A program made the translations under genes and the position numbers. Below, in pieces: positions 35,128 to 48,491 of a DNA stretch of 64,000 bases. The notes beneath the pieces are model-generated. The model was not told the DNA's origin and did no database searches. It was given only the letters and a program-made list of their open reading frames with translations. Each line of letters starts with the position of its first letter. Positions within the stretch are counted from its first letter, which is position 1. Origin of the DNA: Megamerina dolium (Eukaryota > Arthropoda > Insecta > Diptera > Megamerinidae); NCBI GenBank assembly GCA_963854835.1, contig OY978526.1:89931846-89995845 (forward strand), in the 5' to 3' direction.

Positions 35128-38100
35128 ATGTGGAGTATTTTTGAGCAGTCTCCATTGGAGGATGAAACCATTTCTAATGCATTTTCATCGCGTGGTATCT
35201 TTAAAGTACGCAGCGATGAAGTGGTAAGAAAATTTCTAACTTCACTCTACTGATTTTATTCCTTCAATCGACAAATACTAAATGTGCACTAATTTGTTTT
35301 AGGTACGTCAATATCCCCATGTGAAGGCTTCTGTGCAAAGCAATAAAATGGTTATTGCAATTGATAAGAGTATAATTTTACTGGAGGACGAATTAATTGC
35401 CAAATGCAGCTTCCTTAGTTTTAGTGCCGAAATCGATGTAATGACAATCTCTCAGTCTGGCAATCTTATTGTATGTGGCCTAAGCAATGGCGAAGTGCAT
35501 GGAATATTTATCAGAGGAATACCTCTATGTAATTTAGCTATTGAAATGAAAGACGTTCACATGACCGGCAGAACATTTGCTGGTATACAACAAATAGATC
35601 AACATTTCTATATAACATGCACAAATGGCAGTATTTACATGTATGTGTTTCTAAATAATCATATTTATCCATCTTATTTAAAAAAAAATCCATTCTTTAG
35701 TATTAGTGAAATTAATGAGACTCTTCTTACCACACAACTCAATATATCGATTAAAGAAAATGAGTCGTTAGCATTTGATGGGAATTTACTTGAACATGTT
35801 ACCATAAAACGCATTACATCAGGTCGAGATCTAAACGATATCGTCAGTGGCGTTCTAGTTCCGAAGCAATTCCATTTGGCTGAAGATACACCAGCAATTT
35901 CACTTATTGCTGGTTCACAAAAAGCCCTCTATTTTAGAGAGTCCAGTGACAATGTTGCAAAAATTACTCTACCAGATTGTTTTGATGGAGTAAAACATAT
36001 ATTTAATTTGGAACATATCATGTACGTAAATATAATTCATAACACCATTAAAAGAAACAAAAAATAATAAATATATATTGCAGTCTTCTCCTAACAAATT
36101 CGGGTCATTTGTTAGAAGTATGTCCTTTCACAAAGATGATTAATCTAGAAAATGCACACAATGAAGTGGACATACTTATTGATGAGTTGGTCATTATGGA
36201 GATTGGCGAGGTTACTATAGAATTATTGATATTGATCAAAGAGAGTTCATCATCTGAGGAACGTATTCTAAAAATAATTGAGTATCCATGTAAGTAATAT
36301 GGATAATATCTTCAAAAAATATATTGTTTTTAACCATTTTTGTTTACAGCTTTCAAATGTAAAAGCGAATTGGAAATATGTAGCCATGCCTGGTTGGTTC
36401 AACAACCTAAATGCTCTGTTAATCTATACTACATTAGCGGAAAAAATCTAAACAATGATGGTATACCAACAGAAATTGAGATGACTTTAGTGTCAGAGAC
36501 ACATCCAAGTGAGCGCTTTAAGAAATTAATTGCAAAAGGCCATTTGGAAGAGGCCGAGGTAAATTTTAAACAAAATACTATTTACATCGAATAACTTTCA
36601 TTAACGACCATAGGATTTTGGTAAACAATTTGAATTGTGCTTGCAACCAATTTACGAAGCAAAAGCAAAAAATATCCTTGTTGAGTTGTCTGTTCTAGAT
36701 GAAGTAGGTTTGTCGATTTAGATTTTGAAAATGTATGTCCAATTCTTACATTATATTACAGAATAATCCGCAGCTGCTGGAAGACCAATTTCAAAAGCTT
36801 ATCGACCTTTTGGCAAGAATTGAAGATAAGACATTTTTTCGAAATAATCGCATGATAAATATGCCTTCAAGAAAAATATTGAGTAGATATTTAAATGAAA
36901 TTTTAAAACATTTAGATGAAGAGGTAATGCTCTTTAGTGATTATATTCACTTGTAAAAATAATACAATCATATATCCTGCAGGCGGATGAAAACCACATA
37001 TTGGATATTAATGAACAGCTGCATCGTGTCGAAACATTAAGCATTATTGATCCCTACGAATGCGACATGGAATGGCAAAAATTCATTTATCATTCAAATT
37101 TGTTACGAGTAATAATCAAATTTTTAAAACACGATATACCAACAGCGGGTTTAATATGGCGACGTCATTCGAGCTCAATTATACCACATTTGAAGGAAAA
37201 TGATTTTGAAACATTATTAAATCTAATACCAAGTAATACGGAGGCATTTAATATTGTACAATGGTTGCGACAGTTTGTACCAACTATCTGCGGTACATAT
37301 CCGAATATGATGCCATTCATTACGGAATGGAGCATACAAAAAACACGTGCCCTACAATATGCTGATCATTGGCCCGAAATTGGTTTGGAATTCTCAACAA
37401 AAGTATGCGAAATCTATGAGGAGGTACAAGTTATGCATTCGTAAGTGTTGATGTACAAATCAATTACGAATTATTCTTATGCCATTTGTTTTTGTTACAC
37501 CTTGCAGAGATGTTCATCGGCAACATGAAAGAAATATTGCTAAACTAAAGGATCTAATCAATGCATTGGAGGATCTTTATGTTTTGAAAAAGCGTTACAA
37601 GTTAACACTCACTCTGGACAACTATATTAAAGTAAATATCATTACGCGCTAACTATTATTATGTGCTTACAATAGTTCTATCTGTATTTTGCAGGATTCC
37701 ATTGACGAAACTGCTTTGTATATAATGCAGCGTGTGCCCTTGGATAATTTGCAAAGTTTGGTCAATGATTTCCTATATCCGATTTTTCATGAAAAGGGCA
37801 AATCTGCTGAGCCCGCCCTACATTGCTATGTGTCGTTTTTGATTTCTAATCGCAGTGTTTTGAGCAATTGGCTTGAACGTGCTGTTACCTGCATTGAGTT
37901 TTTACACAACGAAGATGAACGTTTGGAATGTGCACTGCTAGTTTTACAAAATTCACCTGTCCCATGGCCCGATTCCATTGCACCATTGATAAAGTTGCGT
38001 TACTCAACACATCCGTTGGCGCAAAAAATCAACACAGAATGTGAATTGCAAGTGATCAAGAAAATGAAAGTTAAATACGGTTGGCCTGCTGACAGTGCAT

Positions 38101-41100
38101 CAGATATTAATATCAATCTATTCATGCAACGTATTATTAAAATGGATCTGCCAGATATGCTGAATGATGTACGTACATTAACAATGGCAGCACCGGAGAT
38201 TGCAATCGCTGCTAATTACACTTGTTGCTACAATCTGATACGCAAGGGCAAACTAGATGTTGCATATGAGTTCTTCAAGATACTGCAGTCAGATAAAAAT
38301 CCAAAATATGCCACGGACGTCATCGAGTTATTTGCTGTAAATAGATTGCTTTAACTGTCCATTATGTACAATTGTATTTTGTTTTCTTTCTCTTTGCCTT
38401 AGAAACACCTTGAAGTCTTCGCACATCATTCGGATGCTGAATGCATTGAGGAGCATAGAAATATTTTTGAATTCTACAAACTCATAACACCACTTGCATG
38501 CGGTGCTGCACAAAAACGTCTGCTTGCAATACAACATCGTTTGACTTTGAATCACAAATTCCATTTGTCTGTTAGGGACACCAAAGAACTCGCGACGCAT
38601 GAAAATCGCCTCAAACTGCTCGACATTGGTATTGAAACTATAGTCGAACAATGTCGAGCCACATTGAATGTCAGTAAATTCATTGTAAGCGAAGCTACCG
38701 AACTGAGTGCAGCTTTGGATATGCGCAAAACGTTTGCTATACTGCGTATTTGTCGACGGATGCGCTGCTTACCATTAACATGTGCCTTATCGTATGCTCT
38801 ATTAAAATCGATTGATTGCACTCCAAAGAATAAAGATGATTTTATTGATTTGGCACTTGAATTGATAGTCGGGCAAATCGAGTGGATCAAGAGTATGAGA
38901 GAATACATATATATAAAATTTATTTAAATTATAAACTATTCCATATTTCAGATGTCGAAGTAAACGCTTCGTCGACCAGCCTAATGAAAGGAAATGATGA
39001 TTTAGCATTGCCTTTGGCATATGAACTCATCTCATGTGCCGCACAAAAATCGAATGATATTAGTGAACTAATGGAATTAAATAAATATCTATTTTTGGCT
39101 AATATTGATTATAGTATTAATGCCATTGATAAATATTACCATGGTAGAGATGAGATTATCAACGAACAGATATGCAAAGCGCTTGACGCTGTTTGCGTGC
39201 GAAATATGTCATCCTCTAACACGACTCTAGATGTGCAATCCACAAATAATGTGAAAAAACGTCCATCAGTTTCAATATTCGATAAAGTCGACATTGTACC
39301 AGAACAAACTGAAAATAATGCAAGTGCCTGTTATTACAGTATTATTATTATATTTCTCTATTTATTTGTCTTCTTTGCTATTTACAGATTTGTAGCAATG
39401 ATCAATTTTATATTGTACGTTTTGTTGCACGAACCTTACTCATGTTGCTAACCAGAGCGGAACATACAAATATGATATTCATAAAATTACGCCAATCTCT
39501 GACAGATGAGATGTTGGAGAATGCCGATTTGGCATATGATGAATTTTTTGAATCTTTGGAACAAATGATTAAAGTAAAAATTCACGATATCTGGTATATG
39601 ATGGCATTAAATTTGCTCGATTTTCAAAAGCAAAATAATTGCAAAATTATAAATAGCGATTTAATTTCATTGCAATTGGATCGTGTTTTTAAGAAGATGC
39701 TTATGGAAAAAGAAGTCAATTTTATTGGTAATAATTTGAGAGATAAGTGTTAATTGGTGTAATTTTTCAAAAAATTCATTTTACCACCGCAGATGTCTTT
39801 GTTATGCTCATTTCTGATGGTCATACAGAAATATTACTTGAGAAATTAAGCAATGAATTGAAAACAGATCAGCAAAAAAAAAATTTTCTCATATTATGGG
39901 AAATGTATAATACACATTTGAATGAAGTAGAAAATGCCGATTCCATACGTATAAGGTTTGTTTTCACTGATTCTTAATTTGAAGATTTTCTGACGAATAT
40001 ATGAAAAATCACTATTTGAATCAGTAAATTTTGTTTTATTCCTTTTTTTGCAAATTTATGACAAAACCCATGGACGAGTTTCTTCTCCAGTGTTGTTGTA
40101 CTATACTCTTATATCTTCAATTCAATATAATTAATAATTATTAATATTTTTTTTTAGACGTCTAACTCATTACTATTATATGGAGTTTTGTAAAACCAAT
40201 CCCAAAATCAAGGGCAAATTTAATGCAGATATTGACACGATCGAACAGTTGCTGAAGGAATTGCAGAATAAGCAAATTGATGTCAATTTGTTAGAGCATA
40301 TAAGTCGTGATTTTCGATTGGATTATCAACAATTGTTAATAACACAGGTTAGTATAATTGTATGATATTATTCTACATAACTGTATATTTGCTATGTAAA
40401 TTAGGGCAGCCCAAAAATCGTATAGTAAAAAATTATCTTATATCCATCTTTTTCATTAATTTCCACAACTTTGTATGGAAGCTACATTAAGAAGTAGGCG
40501 TGGCTCACTAATTTTTTGAGGAACAATTTTTGCCTATAATAATAAACTACACCTGAAATATGGTTGATTTTGAGGAAGTATTTTATAAGTTATGGGGGTT
40601 TTAAAGGCCATAATTTAAAGGGGATTTTGAAGATACTACCGAGGCTTAGTATGGACGCTATATAAAAAGTGGGCATGGTTTGAGTCTTTCTTGTAAATCT
40701 AATTATCTTTGCAATATTAATGCACACCTTAAATTTGGTTTGAGTGTTTGAGGATAATTTGTAGAATTTTCTGGCCTAACACTATTTCAAACGAGGCACT
40801 ATGGCGTCTGACGAGCGAAGAGCCCATACTGATCCAGATTAAGCGTAGATAGTGGCGCTGGATTGGCCACACGCTAACAAAGCAGCCAGATAGCATCACG
40901 CGAATGTCGCTTGAGTGGAACCCGCAAGGGAGCAGAGGCCGCGGACGACCAAGAAACACCTGGAGACGATCAACATTAGGTGAGCTAGCTGCTGCCGGCA
41001 TCACATGGGAAGGCGTTAGATCAACTGCCCAAAACCGTGTGCGATGGAGAAGCCTTGTGGAGGCCCTATGTTCCAATTAGGAGTTTAAAGGAGAAAAAAA

Positions 41101-44100
41101 AAAAGATTTGGTTGACCTTCGCTGAATAGTTCGGAAATTATAGTGGTTAAAATTTTTTTAATTTTCGCAACCTTGTATGGTAGCCCCATTAAGAAGTTTG
41201 CGTGGCATCCTGATTTTTTGCCAGATTATTTCCGACTACCATATTAATTATTAAGTGTTAATTATGATTGTTCTAGATGGAAGATTGCCGAAGTTACAGC
41301 GGTTTGAATTTAAAAGAAATTATGTCATTTTGTATGGGGGCTACTATAAACAGTGGATGTGGCACGTCCATTTCTTGTAAATCGAGTTACCTTTGAAATA
41401 ATAATTCACAACTTAAATATGATTGTCCTACGCTATATATTTTGTATGTTATGGCGCTTAAAAATGCTTATTTAATTCCCTCGACTTTGTATGGGAGCCA
41501 CATAAAGAAGTGCGCGTGGCTTGTTGATTTTATGTCAGCTTATATCCGACTATCATATTAATCTAAGTGTCAAATATGGTTCTCTTAGACAGAAGATTGA
41601 TGAAGTTGCAGCGGTTTTAATTTGAAAGAAATTCAGACACTTTGTATGGTAGCTGCTATAAAAAGTAGGCGTGACGCGCCCATTTATGGCAAGGTTACGT
41701 AACAGTATGGTATATTAAGTAAGTTATAACGAGTTAAAGATTTTAAAAATTCCAATGCTAGTCGCTTTGAATGCTTGGTGTGGGCGTGGCAGTTGATGGA
41801 TCATGCCCGGAAATTATTGACCGCCAGTTTTAAGATCTAATATAAATATATAAAATATACTCTACATTGTACATATATATTGTAATTTTTCCAAAAATGG
41901 ACAGGGTCTACGTACCGGAAGAACTCGACCACGTGGTCGACCAAGGTCCATTCAACACAGTACACATCGGAAGTGCTTTGTACGGGAACACAACAAAACA
42001 TTTCTGTATTCTTGCTGCTACAACAACAACATTGTAATTTTTTTTTTTTTTTGTTTTTAATTTTATTATTACAGATTATAAGCATTTTGCAATCTCAAGA
42101 ATTACTATACGAGGTAAAAACGGATGCTTTTGGTGACGAAGAATTGCTTGTGATAAGCACAGCAGAAAATATGCGAAATTTGTGCCAGCCATATATCAAT
42201 GAGATAAAAACTACGGAACTCTTATCCTCGAAACTAAAGCATTTCCTAGATAAGGTAAATTGAAAATAAATCTATTTACGAGTAGTTAGCTGTACAGGTA
42301 ATATATTCAACGTATTTATGCAATGTATATTTGAACATACCCTGCAGGCGATAAATAAATTTTTGCAATTTGCTTAGCCACCTGATGATTTTTAGGGCCC
42401 GAACCATTCTGTGTATTAGGATCGGGTAACATCTCCCGTATTATCTAGGAAGAAGAGGATAGACAAAGAAGTTTATACTGCGAAAACATACCGGGGTTAT
42501 CACACTCCAAACTAGCGCTTGGGACATACAACCTAAAACGTATGAATCTAACGAAGAACATCTTGAGAATCATTACGGGTTTCTTAACAGGGCATTCTAG
42601 GATGAACAACAAAACTGGGAATTTTCTCAGATGTTCTTTGAAGGCTCTGCAGGAAAGATGACGAGATCTCACAATATGTTATAGGAATTTGTTCCGCCCT
42701 GATACACAAGAGAAGAAAACACCTGGGAGATTTCATCATACCCGAGGACGAACTTAGACTCTGTGAAGTAAGAAAAATACTATGATACAAATCATCGAGG
42801 GAATTGGGCTAAGAGGCAAACTCTAGGTCCACGAAGGGGGCACAATAGATCTTATAGGTCACAGTGCAACATCTCCCAACGATAATAATAATAAATAGCC
42901 ACCTGGTATTCAGGCTTTCGCCATGTAGAGAAGATTTCTCATTCTTGAGCGTGGTGTTTTTTCTACGTATGAGTTTGGGTAAATTTTATGGCGCTATAAC
43001 CCGAAAATAGGTACTCGGGATCCGGAGAATGTTTCGTATTTGGGCAAAGCACCCAAATCAAGCTTAAAGTAAATAAATTGGACTGGCTCCTAAAAAGACG
43101 ATTCTGGAAACTAAAACTGGACTATATATTTTATAAAGCTTTTATCAAACGTATATGTAAAAAGAGTCTGAAATAGGTTGATTTATTCAACAATCGTTCT
43201 CTCTTTTTTTGTTTTTGTTATAGATTAATATGTATTTCTACGAACTTTATCTCTGCATTATCGAGATACTAGTGTATATTAATGCGATGCCCGAAGAAAT
43301 GCAAATTTGGACAAGCATTTTGCAATTTCTAAAGCATAAAATGACAACACGTCGCCGTAATCGTCCTGGTTCATTGGAAACTGATATGTGGTTTCAATCA
43401 CAGCCGGATATTGGTGTTTTACCAAAGATTGCACGTTATCGTTTTCCTTTCAAACCGATTGTCGAGCAACCACTAAAGGATATTTTGGGTAAGCAATTCA
43501 TTTAGGTAATAAGCGTTCATAATTTTACATAGTACATAAAATTCAACAACAGTACAATTCAAATTCAAAATTCAAATTTAGACCGAATCTAGCATACTAC
43601 GCCAGTCAACTCTTTACTTTGCTAGCTGGCGCACATTTTGAGATTCCAAGCGCTTACTAGTAGTCGAGTACTTGGTCTTTCTACCGGAGATTAGGTCGGC
43701 ATCTTCTGCGTCGTCCACTAGCGACTTCCGAATATAACACCTTCTTAGTCGGAGCTTGTTCTTCCATTCGTTCGACATGACCTAACCAGCGCAGCCGCTG
43801 AATTTTAATGTGCTTTACTATATCGGTGTCAGCATACAGCTAATGGTTGTACCTCATTCGTACTCGCCACCAACGCAAATAGGTCCAAAGATCTTGTTTA
43901 GGACTTTTCTCTCAAAAACTCTGCGCATTCTCTCATCTGAGGTGGAAATTGTCCAAGCTTCGTAAGGACAGGCGTAAATGAAAGACTTGTAGAGTTTGAT
44001 TTTCGTTTCTCGAGAGAGGGCTCGACTTCTCAATTGCTTACATAGTCCAAAGCAGCACCTGTTAGTAAGAGCGACCCTTCGCAATATCTAGATAGTCCCA

Positions 44101-47100
44101 TTATGTCGTAGATCTTTGATTGAAGAAGTCACACGATAACGAATCACCTTGTCTGAAACCCCGTTCGGTATTAAATGGCGGAGAGAGGTCCTTCCCAATT
44201 TTCACTGCACAACGGTAGTTATACAGTGTCATTCTGCAAAGACGAAGGAGGTTCGCAGGAACACCGAACTCAGACATTGTTGTGTAGAGGTAATCCCTTA
44301 CCGGACTGTCGAATCTTCTCCAGGATTTCGCGCAGTGTGAAAATCTGGGCGATGGTTGATTTACCAGGTCCGAAGCCACACTGATAAGGTCCAATCAGGT
44401 TGTTAAGCATAGGCTTCAATCTTTCACACAGTATTGGATATTATAGATAATAAAATACAAAATTTTTAAAGGAAATTTTTCGTAACAAAAATTGCTTTTG
44501 AGTTGTAAAGATTTTTCTTTCATTTGGGAGGAATATTGTTATATTAGGATGACCCGAATACTTGAATAATTTATTTTTTGAACATTTTTTTCACCAGATA
44601 ATGAATTGTACGTTGACAATTGTGAAAGTTGGTTTCCGTTGATACAGTTACATTGCTTGCTGAAAGGCTCAGAGAATTATGAGAATGTTCGTGATTTCTA
44701 TTGTATGTCGGCGGTTAAAAATTCGATAGGTGATTTTAGAGCGAAAGATGATACTGACACATGGCATCTGCAGCCAACAAATAATGCATTTTTGAAATCA
44801 GTAAATATAAATACAATGATTTTAATAACTATAACTATTAGCATATATTCTCATTGACAGATATTACGTTTGGTCAAACATGTTCATAATCCTGGCAAGG
44901 CTTTTATGATACTCTATTTTGTATCAAACTATGCCCCAGATGGTGCCGATCAGGTAGAAGCATCTCATGAATGCTATAAATATGCTCTAGAAAATGAGCA
45001 ACTCATTACAGATGCCAAGTATAAGGAGCAATTATTGAAAATCAAACGTAAATATCCAATACTAAAGACACAACATCTTCTACATATGCATGGGCTAACA
45101 GATGATAAACACATGCGTTTAATTGAACATCCCACACAATTAATATATAATTTATATCATCATGAGCTCATATTGAAATCATGTACTAAATTAAATATCA
45201 ATATGGTTGTGGAGGAAATAGCACAACTACACAATTTGGATTTGGAAATGATACAGTATGAATTGTTGCAAAAGTGGCTATCATTTAATGCAGAATCCCC
45301 AAGTGATTCTACAATCCTAGAGGACACACTACTTCAAGATTATAACGCCACACAAAATGTAACAGAAGATCCGACAAAAGCACCTGAAAATGTTATAAGG
45401 TATATTTAACGTGAATATAATTTTTATCTATTATTATTGATAATAAAATATTTGCTTATTAATGTATATAGGGCAAATTACATCCTGAGTTCTTGGCCCA
45501 AAAAAAAGGCAGTTCAATTTTTGGTGGCTCATATTTTTACATCGGAGGGGTAAGCAAAATATCAAACGTTATTTAATTTATGAAAACTACGGAGAAATCC
45601 GAAAATATATAATTATATATGTCTGAAAGGAGGTAGATTAGGTTATTTTGTGAAAATTTTATTAACAGCAGCCAAAAATCGCAATATAATTTTAATTCTC
45701 AATGCAACTCTGACTCTGAATTGGAACGAGAGTCACGTCGAATGGGTCTTACTTATGCACACAAGAAAGGAAAACTTCGGGGAATTTATAATACCGGAAA
45801 ATCTGTTGAAGTCCATTAGGGTAGGATCTATACTAAACTTCCTTACGGATGCTGGACTTAGAGAAATACTCTAGTCTATGATGGGGTGCACAATAGACAT
45901 AGGGTCGCAGTGCAATACAACCCTTTAATAATAATAATAATAATCTTGGAACCAGCATCAACAACTGTAATGACGTCAATCTGGAGATTATGCGTAGGAT
46001 AACTCTTGCTAACAGGTGTTACTCTGGGCTGAGTAAACTATTGAGTATTCGAGCCCTCTCTCGAAGATCGAAAATCACACTCTACGAGTCCCTCATTGTT
46101 CCTGTCTTAACATATGGCGCAGAAGCCTGGACAATTTTCACCACGGATGAGAGGATGCTTGGATCTTCGGACCTATTTGCGTTGATGGTGAGTATCGAAT
46201 AAGGTACAACGATGAGCTGTATGAGCTGTGTACGCTGACATAGTCAGGCGTATGAAAATACAGCGGCTGCGCTGGCTAGGTCATGTCGACCGAATGGAAG
46301 AAGACGCTCCAGCAAAGAGATTATTTAATTCGGCACCGCCCTGAAAGACGCAGAAGAAGAGGAAGACCAAACCTCCGTTGGAAGGACCAAGTATTGGGTA
46401 ACCTGGCGGCGCTTGGAATATCCAATTGGCGCCAGCAAACGAACAACAGAGAAGACTGGCGCCGCATTATATGTTCGGCCTAAATCGATCATCGGTTGTT
46501 ATGACCACATAAGAAGAAGAAGAATTAAAGAGTTAAATTTTTATACAGATATAGTTAGGCGCAGCATTCCTCTGACGTCTACGACGCGCGCGAACATTTA
46601 AAGGACTAAAACTCGACACTTACGATACAACGTGAGACTATGTTTGGAAATGATTGTCAGTGTATGTCATAGTCTGGGGTATTTAATATTCGTTATTGCA
46701 AAAGTTATGTTTTATCAAATTTTTTCATATAAATGGATGAATGGATGGCGATGGATAGGTCACACGCTTAGTAAACCTTCAGATAGCATTAAAAGAATGA
46801 CACTTGACTGGAACCCGCAAGGGAGTAGAGGTCGAGGTCTGCTAGTCGAGCTAGCCGATGTCAACACAACATGGGACGGTGCAAAAATAACAGCACAGAA
46901 ACGTGCACGATGGAAGAGTCTTGTTGAGGCCCTATGCTTCCAAGAGGAGTGAACAAGGAAAAAAAAGCATCTTATGACGTACGACAGATTGTTTCGAGTT
47001 TCCGTTGAGTGCATTGTTATGGACTATGACGAAGCCTACGTCCTACCTGGACTATAGAACATTACCAGATCCGCAGTTCTACACAAAACGGAAAGGTACT

Positions 47101-48491
47101 TCAGTTCATCAGTCAGTGTCATGCATAGAAGTAGAAATATTTGGCGAGAAGTTCCTCATCTGGCTTCTGGACCATTCCATTATTCACGAAATTTATAAAT
47201 CACACTCAACCACCGCCTTGTGCCATTTCATAAAAACCACAATGCTTGACCACAAGGAAGCAGTACGGCTCAGAAATAGGATGTGCCGAGAATGTTTCTT
47301 TGTTGACACTAGGTGCTACGTCTTGCTCTCGTTCGCCGTAAGACCGACTGCTCACGTGCTCATGTCGTTTATGTCAATATCATGAGAATTATAGATTTTT
47401 TATTATCGTTTCAATAGCGTAGAGTTGTAAATAGCTGTTCTTGTATATAATCTTAAAAATTCTCACATGAAAATGGCAACATTCTCATGGGACTTACTAT
47501 CACCATGCCTTTAAATTGAAGAACTCACACGATAAGGAATCACTTCATATGATATCTCGTTCGAGGACCTTTCCGATTCTTCCATTATTCTTCAAAGTCG
47601 AATTGTCACATTTTTTTACCATTATACATACATTGTTTATATTACACCACTAATATACATGACTATCTACAGTTCAATGAATACATCACAACGTCTACAA
47701 ATGTATGAATGCTTTGCAAAATTGAATGACGGCAGCGCTTCATTTAAGGATATGATCAGTCAGCGGCAGTACATAACAATAAAATGTGTTCACGAATTGA
47801 AGCAGCTCGGTTACAATTGCAGTTTGGATAAATTTGATGAATGGAATAAAATTGATATACTTAAAGCCATTTGGCAGCGTAATGCTCAAAATCCGCATGC
47901 ACTTAAAATATTGGCCAACATATGCCTGGGCTTTGATATACACCATTCGAAAATATGGAATGGCATTCTAAAACGCATGGTCATGTATAATATGTTGCAT
48001 GATTTGAATGCACTCGTTGATGTTTTATCGTGCCAGCCAAAATTGAAAGACATAGACGGGCTTGTGGGAGCATGGGAGTATGTTCTAATGCATCCATTGA
48101 AGAGTGCACATCAACGAAGTGGTGACTCTGCCAGAGATGAATTATTGCATAAAACACTATTTCGCATACAGAGTTGCCCAGTTGTATATAAACTGAATAT
48201 AATGAAATTTGCTGAGCAATATGTGAAATTACAGCAATCACACATGGCATGTGCATTATTAATATTTGCTAATAATGAACAAAATGAAGTAATTAAAAAG
48301 GTAATTCAGTGATGTGATGGCTCTAATTCTGTAATACTTGTAATGTTTAAGTAAATTTTTTATGTTTGTATAATTTACAGATGATTTCAATGTGCAAAGT
48401 GGATAATTTGCGTAAAGAAATTCTGGATCTCGAAGATGCTGGCATATCACCAGTTATATTAAATTACGCTCTTAAGGAATTAGCATTATAA
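35128..48491 (+). CDS. rod: Rough deal (Rod/KNTC1), RZZ kinetochore complex subunit
   Basis: Twenty-one exons: 35,128-35,223; 35,303-36,021; 36,084-36,289; 36,350-36,558; 36,614-36,703; 36,762-36,923; 36,983-37,440; 37,508-37,631; 37,695-38,336; 38,403-38,892; 38,952-39,319; 39,388-39,727; 39,793-39,955; 40,158-40,347; 42,075-42,254; 43,224-43,488; 44,598-44,800; 44,861-45,399; 45,472-45,549; 47,673-48,300; 48,381-48,491. They total 6,261 nt, about 2,086 aa, essentially the length of Drosophila Rod. Rod with Zw10 and Zwilch recruits dynein and Mad1/Mad2 to kinetochores. The N-terminal ~350 residues look like a WD/beta-propeller (ISQSGNLIVCGLSNGEVHG); the rest is an alpha-helical solenoid (for example DGADQVEASHECYKYAL). 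All junctions keep frame. One intron, 39,320-39,387, appears to use a GC donor. Introns 14, 15, 16 and 19 are enlarged by transposon fragments. AATAAA is at 48,625. Confidence 0.93.
40400..41850. repeat. Composite interspersed repeat, copy 2, in rod intron 14
   Basis: Same motif order as 190-1,495: 'CTTTGTATGG', 'AAGTAGGCGTGGCTC', 'GAAGATTGCCGAAGTTACAGC', 'ATGGTTCTCTTAGACAGAAG', ending 'GGTGTGGGCGTGGCAGTTGAT'. Both terminal inverted ends are lacking. It is interrupted by a retrotransposon insertion at 40,741-41,105. Confidence 0.7.
40741..41105 (+). pseudogene. 5'-truncated non-LTR retrotransposon, family 2, with target-site duplication
   Basis: Encodes an RT C-terminal block: RWRWIGHTLTKQPDSITRMS, EWNPQGSRGRGRPRNTWRRS, RVRWRSLVEALC, then a stop and an A-rich tail. 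The flanks are ATTTGGTT at 40,733-40,740 and again at 41,106-41,113. Inserted into the composite repeat in rod intron 14. It is 5' truncated and therefore not mobile. A relative is at 46,730-46,960. Confidence 0.88.
42400..42900 (+). pseudogene. Non-LTR retrotransposon 3' end with (TAA)n tail, rod intron 15
   Basis: Degenerate frames give RIITGFLTGHSRMN and CSALIHKRRKHLGDFIIPED, the Cys/His-containing block after RNase H. It ends in 'GGGCACAATAGATC' and a (ATA)n tail near 42,880-42,898. The same 3' end occurs at 45,640-45,946. Stops interrupt it. Confidence 0.7.
43575..44440 (-). pseudogene. Non-LTR retrotransposon RT, family 1 copy D, rod intron 16
   Basis: The minus strand encodes DYLYTTMSEFGVPANLLRLC, FNTERGFRQGDSLSCDFF (RT palm entry), then after a deletion TLANRCCFGLCKQLRSRALS, EAWTISTSDERM, IFGPICVGGEYE and the eroded WxGHVER and GRPNLR segments. 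The YADD segment is missing. Antisense to rod. Confidence 0.82.
45640..45946 (+). pseudogene. Non-LTR retrotransposon 3' end with (AAT)n tail, rod intron 19
   Basis: Broken frames include RKENFGEFIIPENLLKSI and FLTDAGL. The end, 'GGTGCACAATAGACATAGGG' plus (AAT)n, is the same terminus as at 42,850-42,898, so it belongs to the same family. Confidence 0.7.
45950..46530 (+). pseudogene. Non-LTR retrotransposon RT 3' fragment, family 1 copy E, rod intron 19
   Basis: Encodes MRRITLANRCYSGLSKLLS, SLIVPVLTYGAEAWTIFTTD, WLGHVDRMEEDAPAKRLF, GRPNLRWKDQVLGNLAALGI and EDWRRIICSA with a stop. The same 'CGGCCTAAATCGATCATCGG' 3' UTR as copy B follows, then (AAG)n. A short internal deletion removes the GVFERKVL-type segment. 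Confidence 0.82.
46730..46960 (+). pseudogene. Non-LTR retrotransposon 3' fragment, family 2, second copy
   Basis: Reads WRWIGHTLSKPSDSIKRMTL, DWNPQGSRGRG, ARWKSLVEALCFQEE, stop, then an A-rich end. Same family as 40,741-41,105, and likewise within rod (intron 19). Confidence 0.8.

Noticed and set aside
38552..38908. Antisense open frame across rod exon 10
   Set aside because: It is a shadow of the coding strand; the plus strand is conserved Rod sequence with intact splice frames.
46965..47600. Possible further retrotransposon debris in rod intron 19
   Set aside because: Short words ('gaactcacacgataaggaatcac', 'gctcatgtcgtttatgtcaat') resemble RT family 1 copies C and D, but the frame is too broken to delimit an element.
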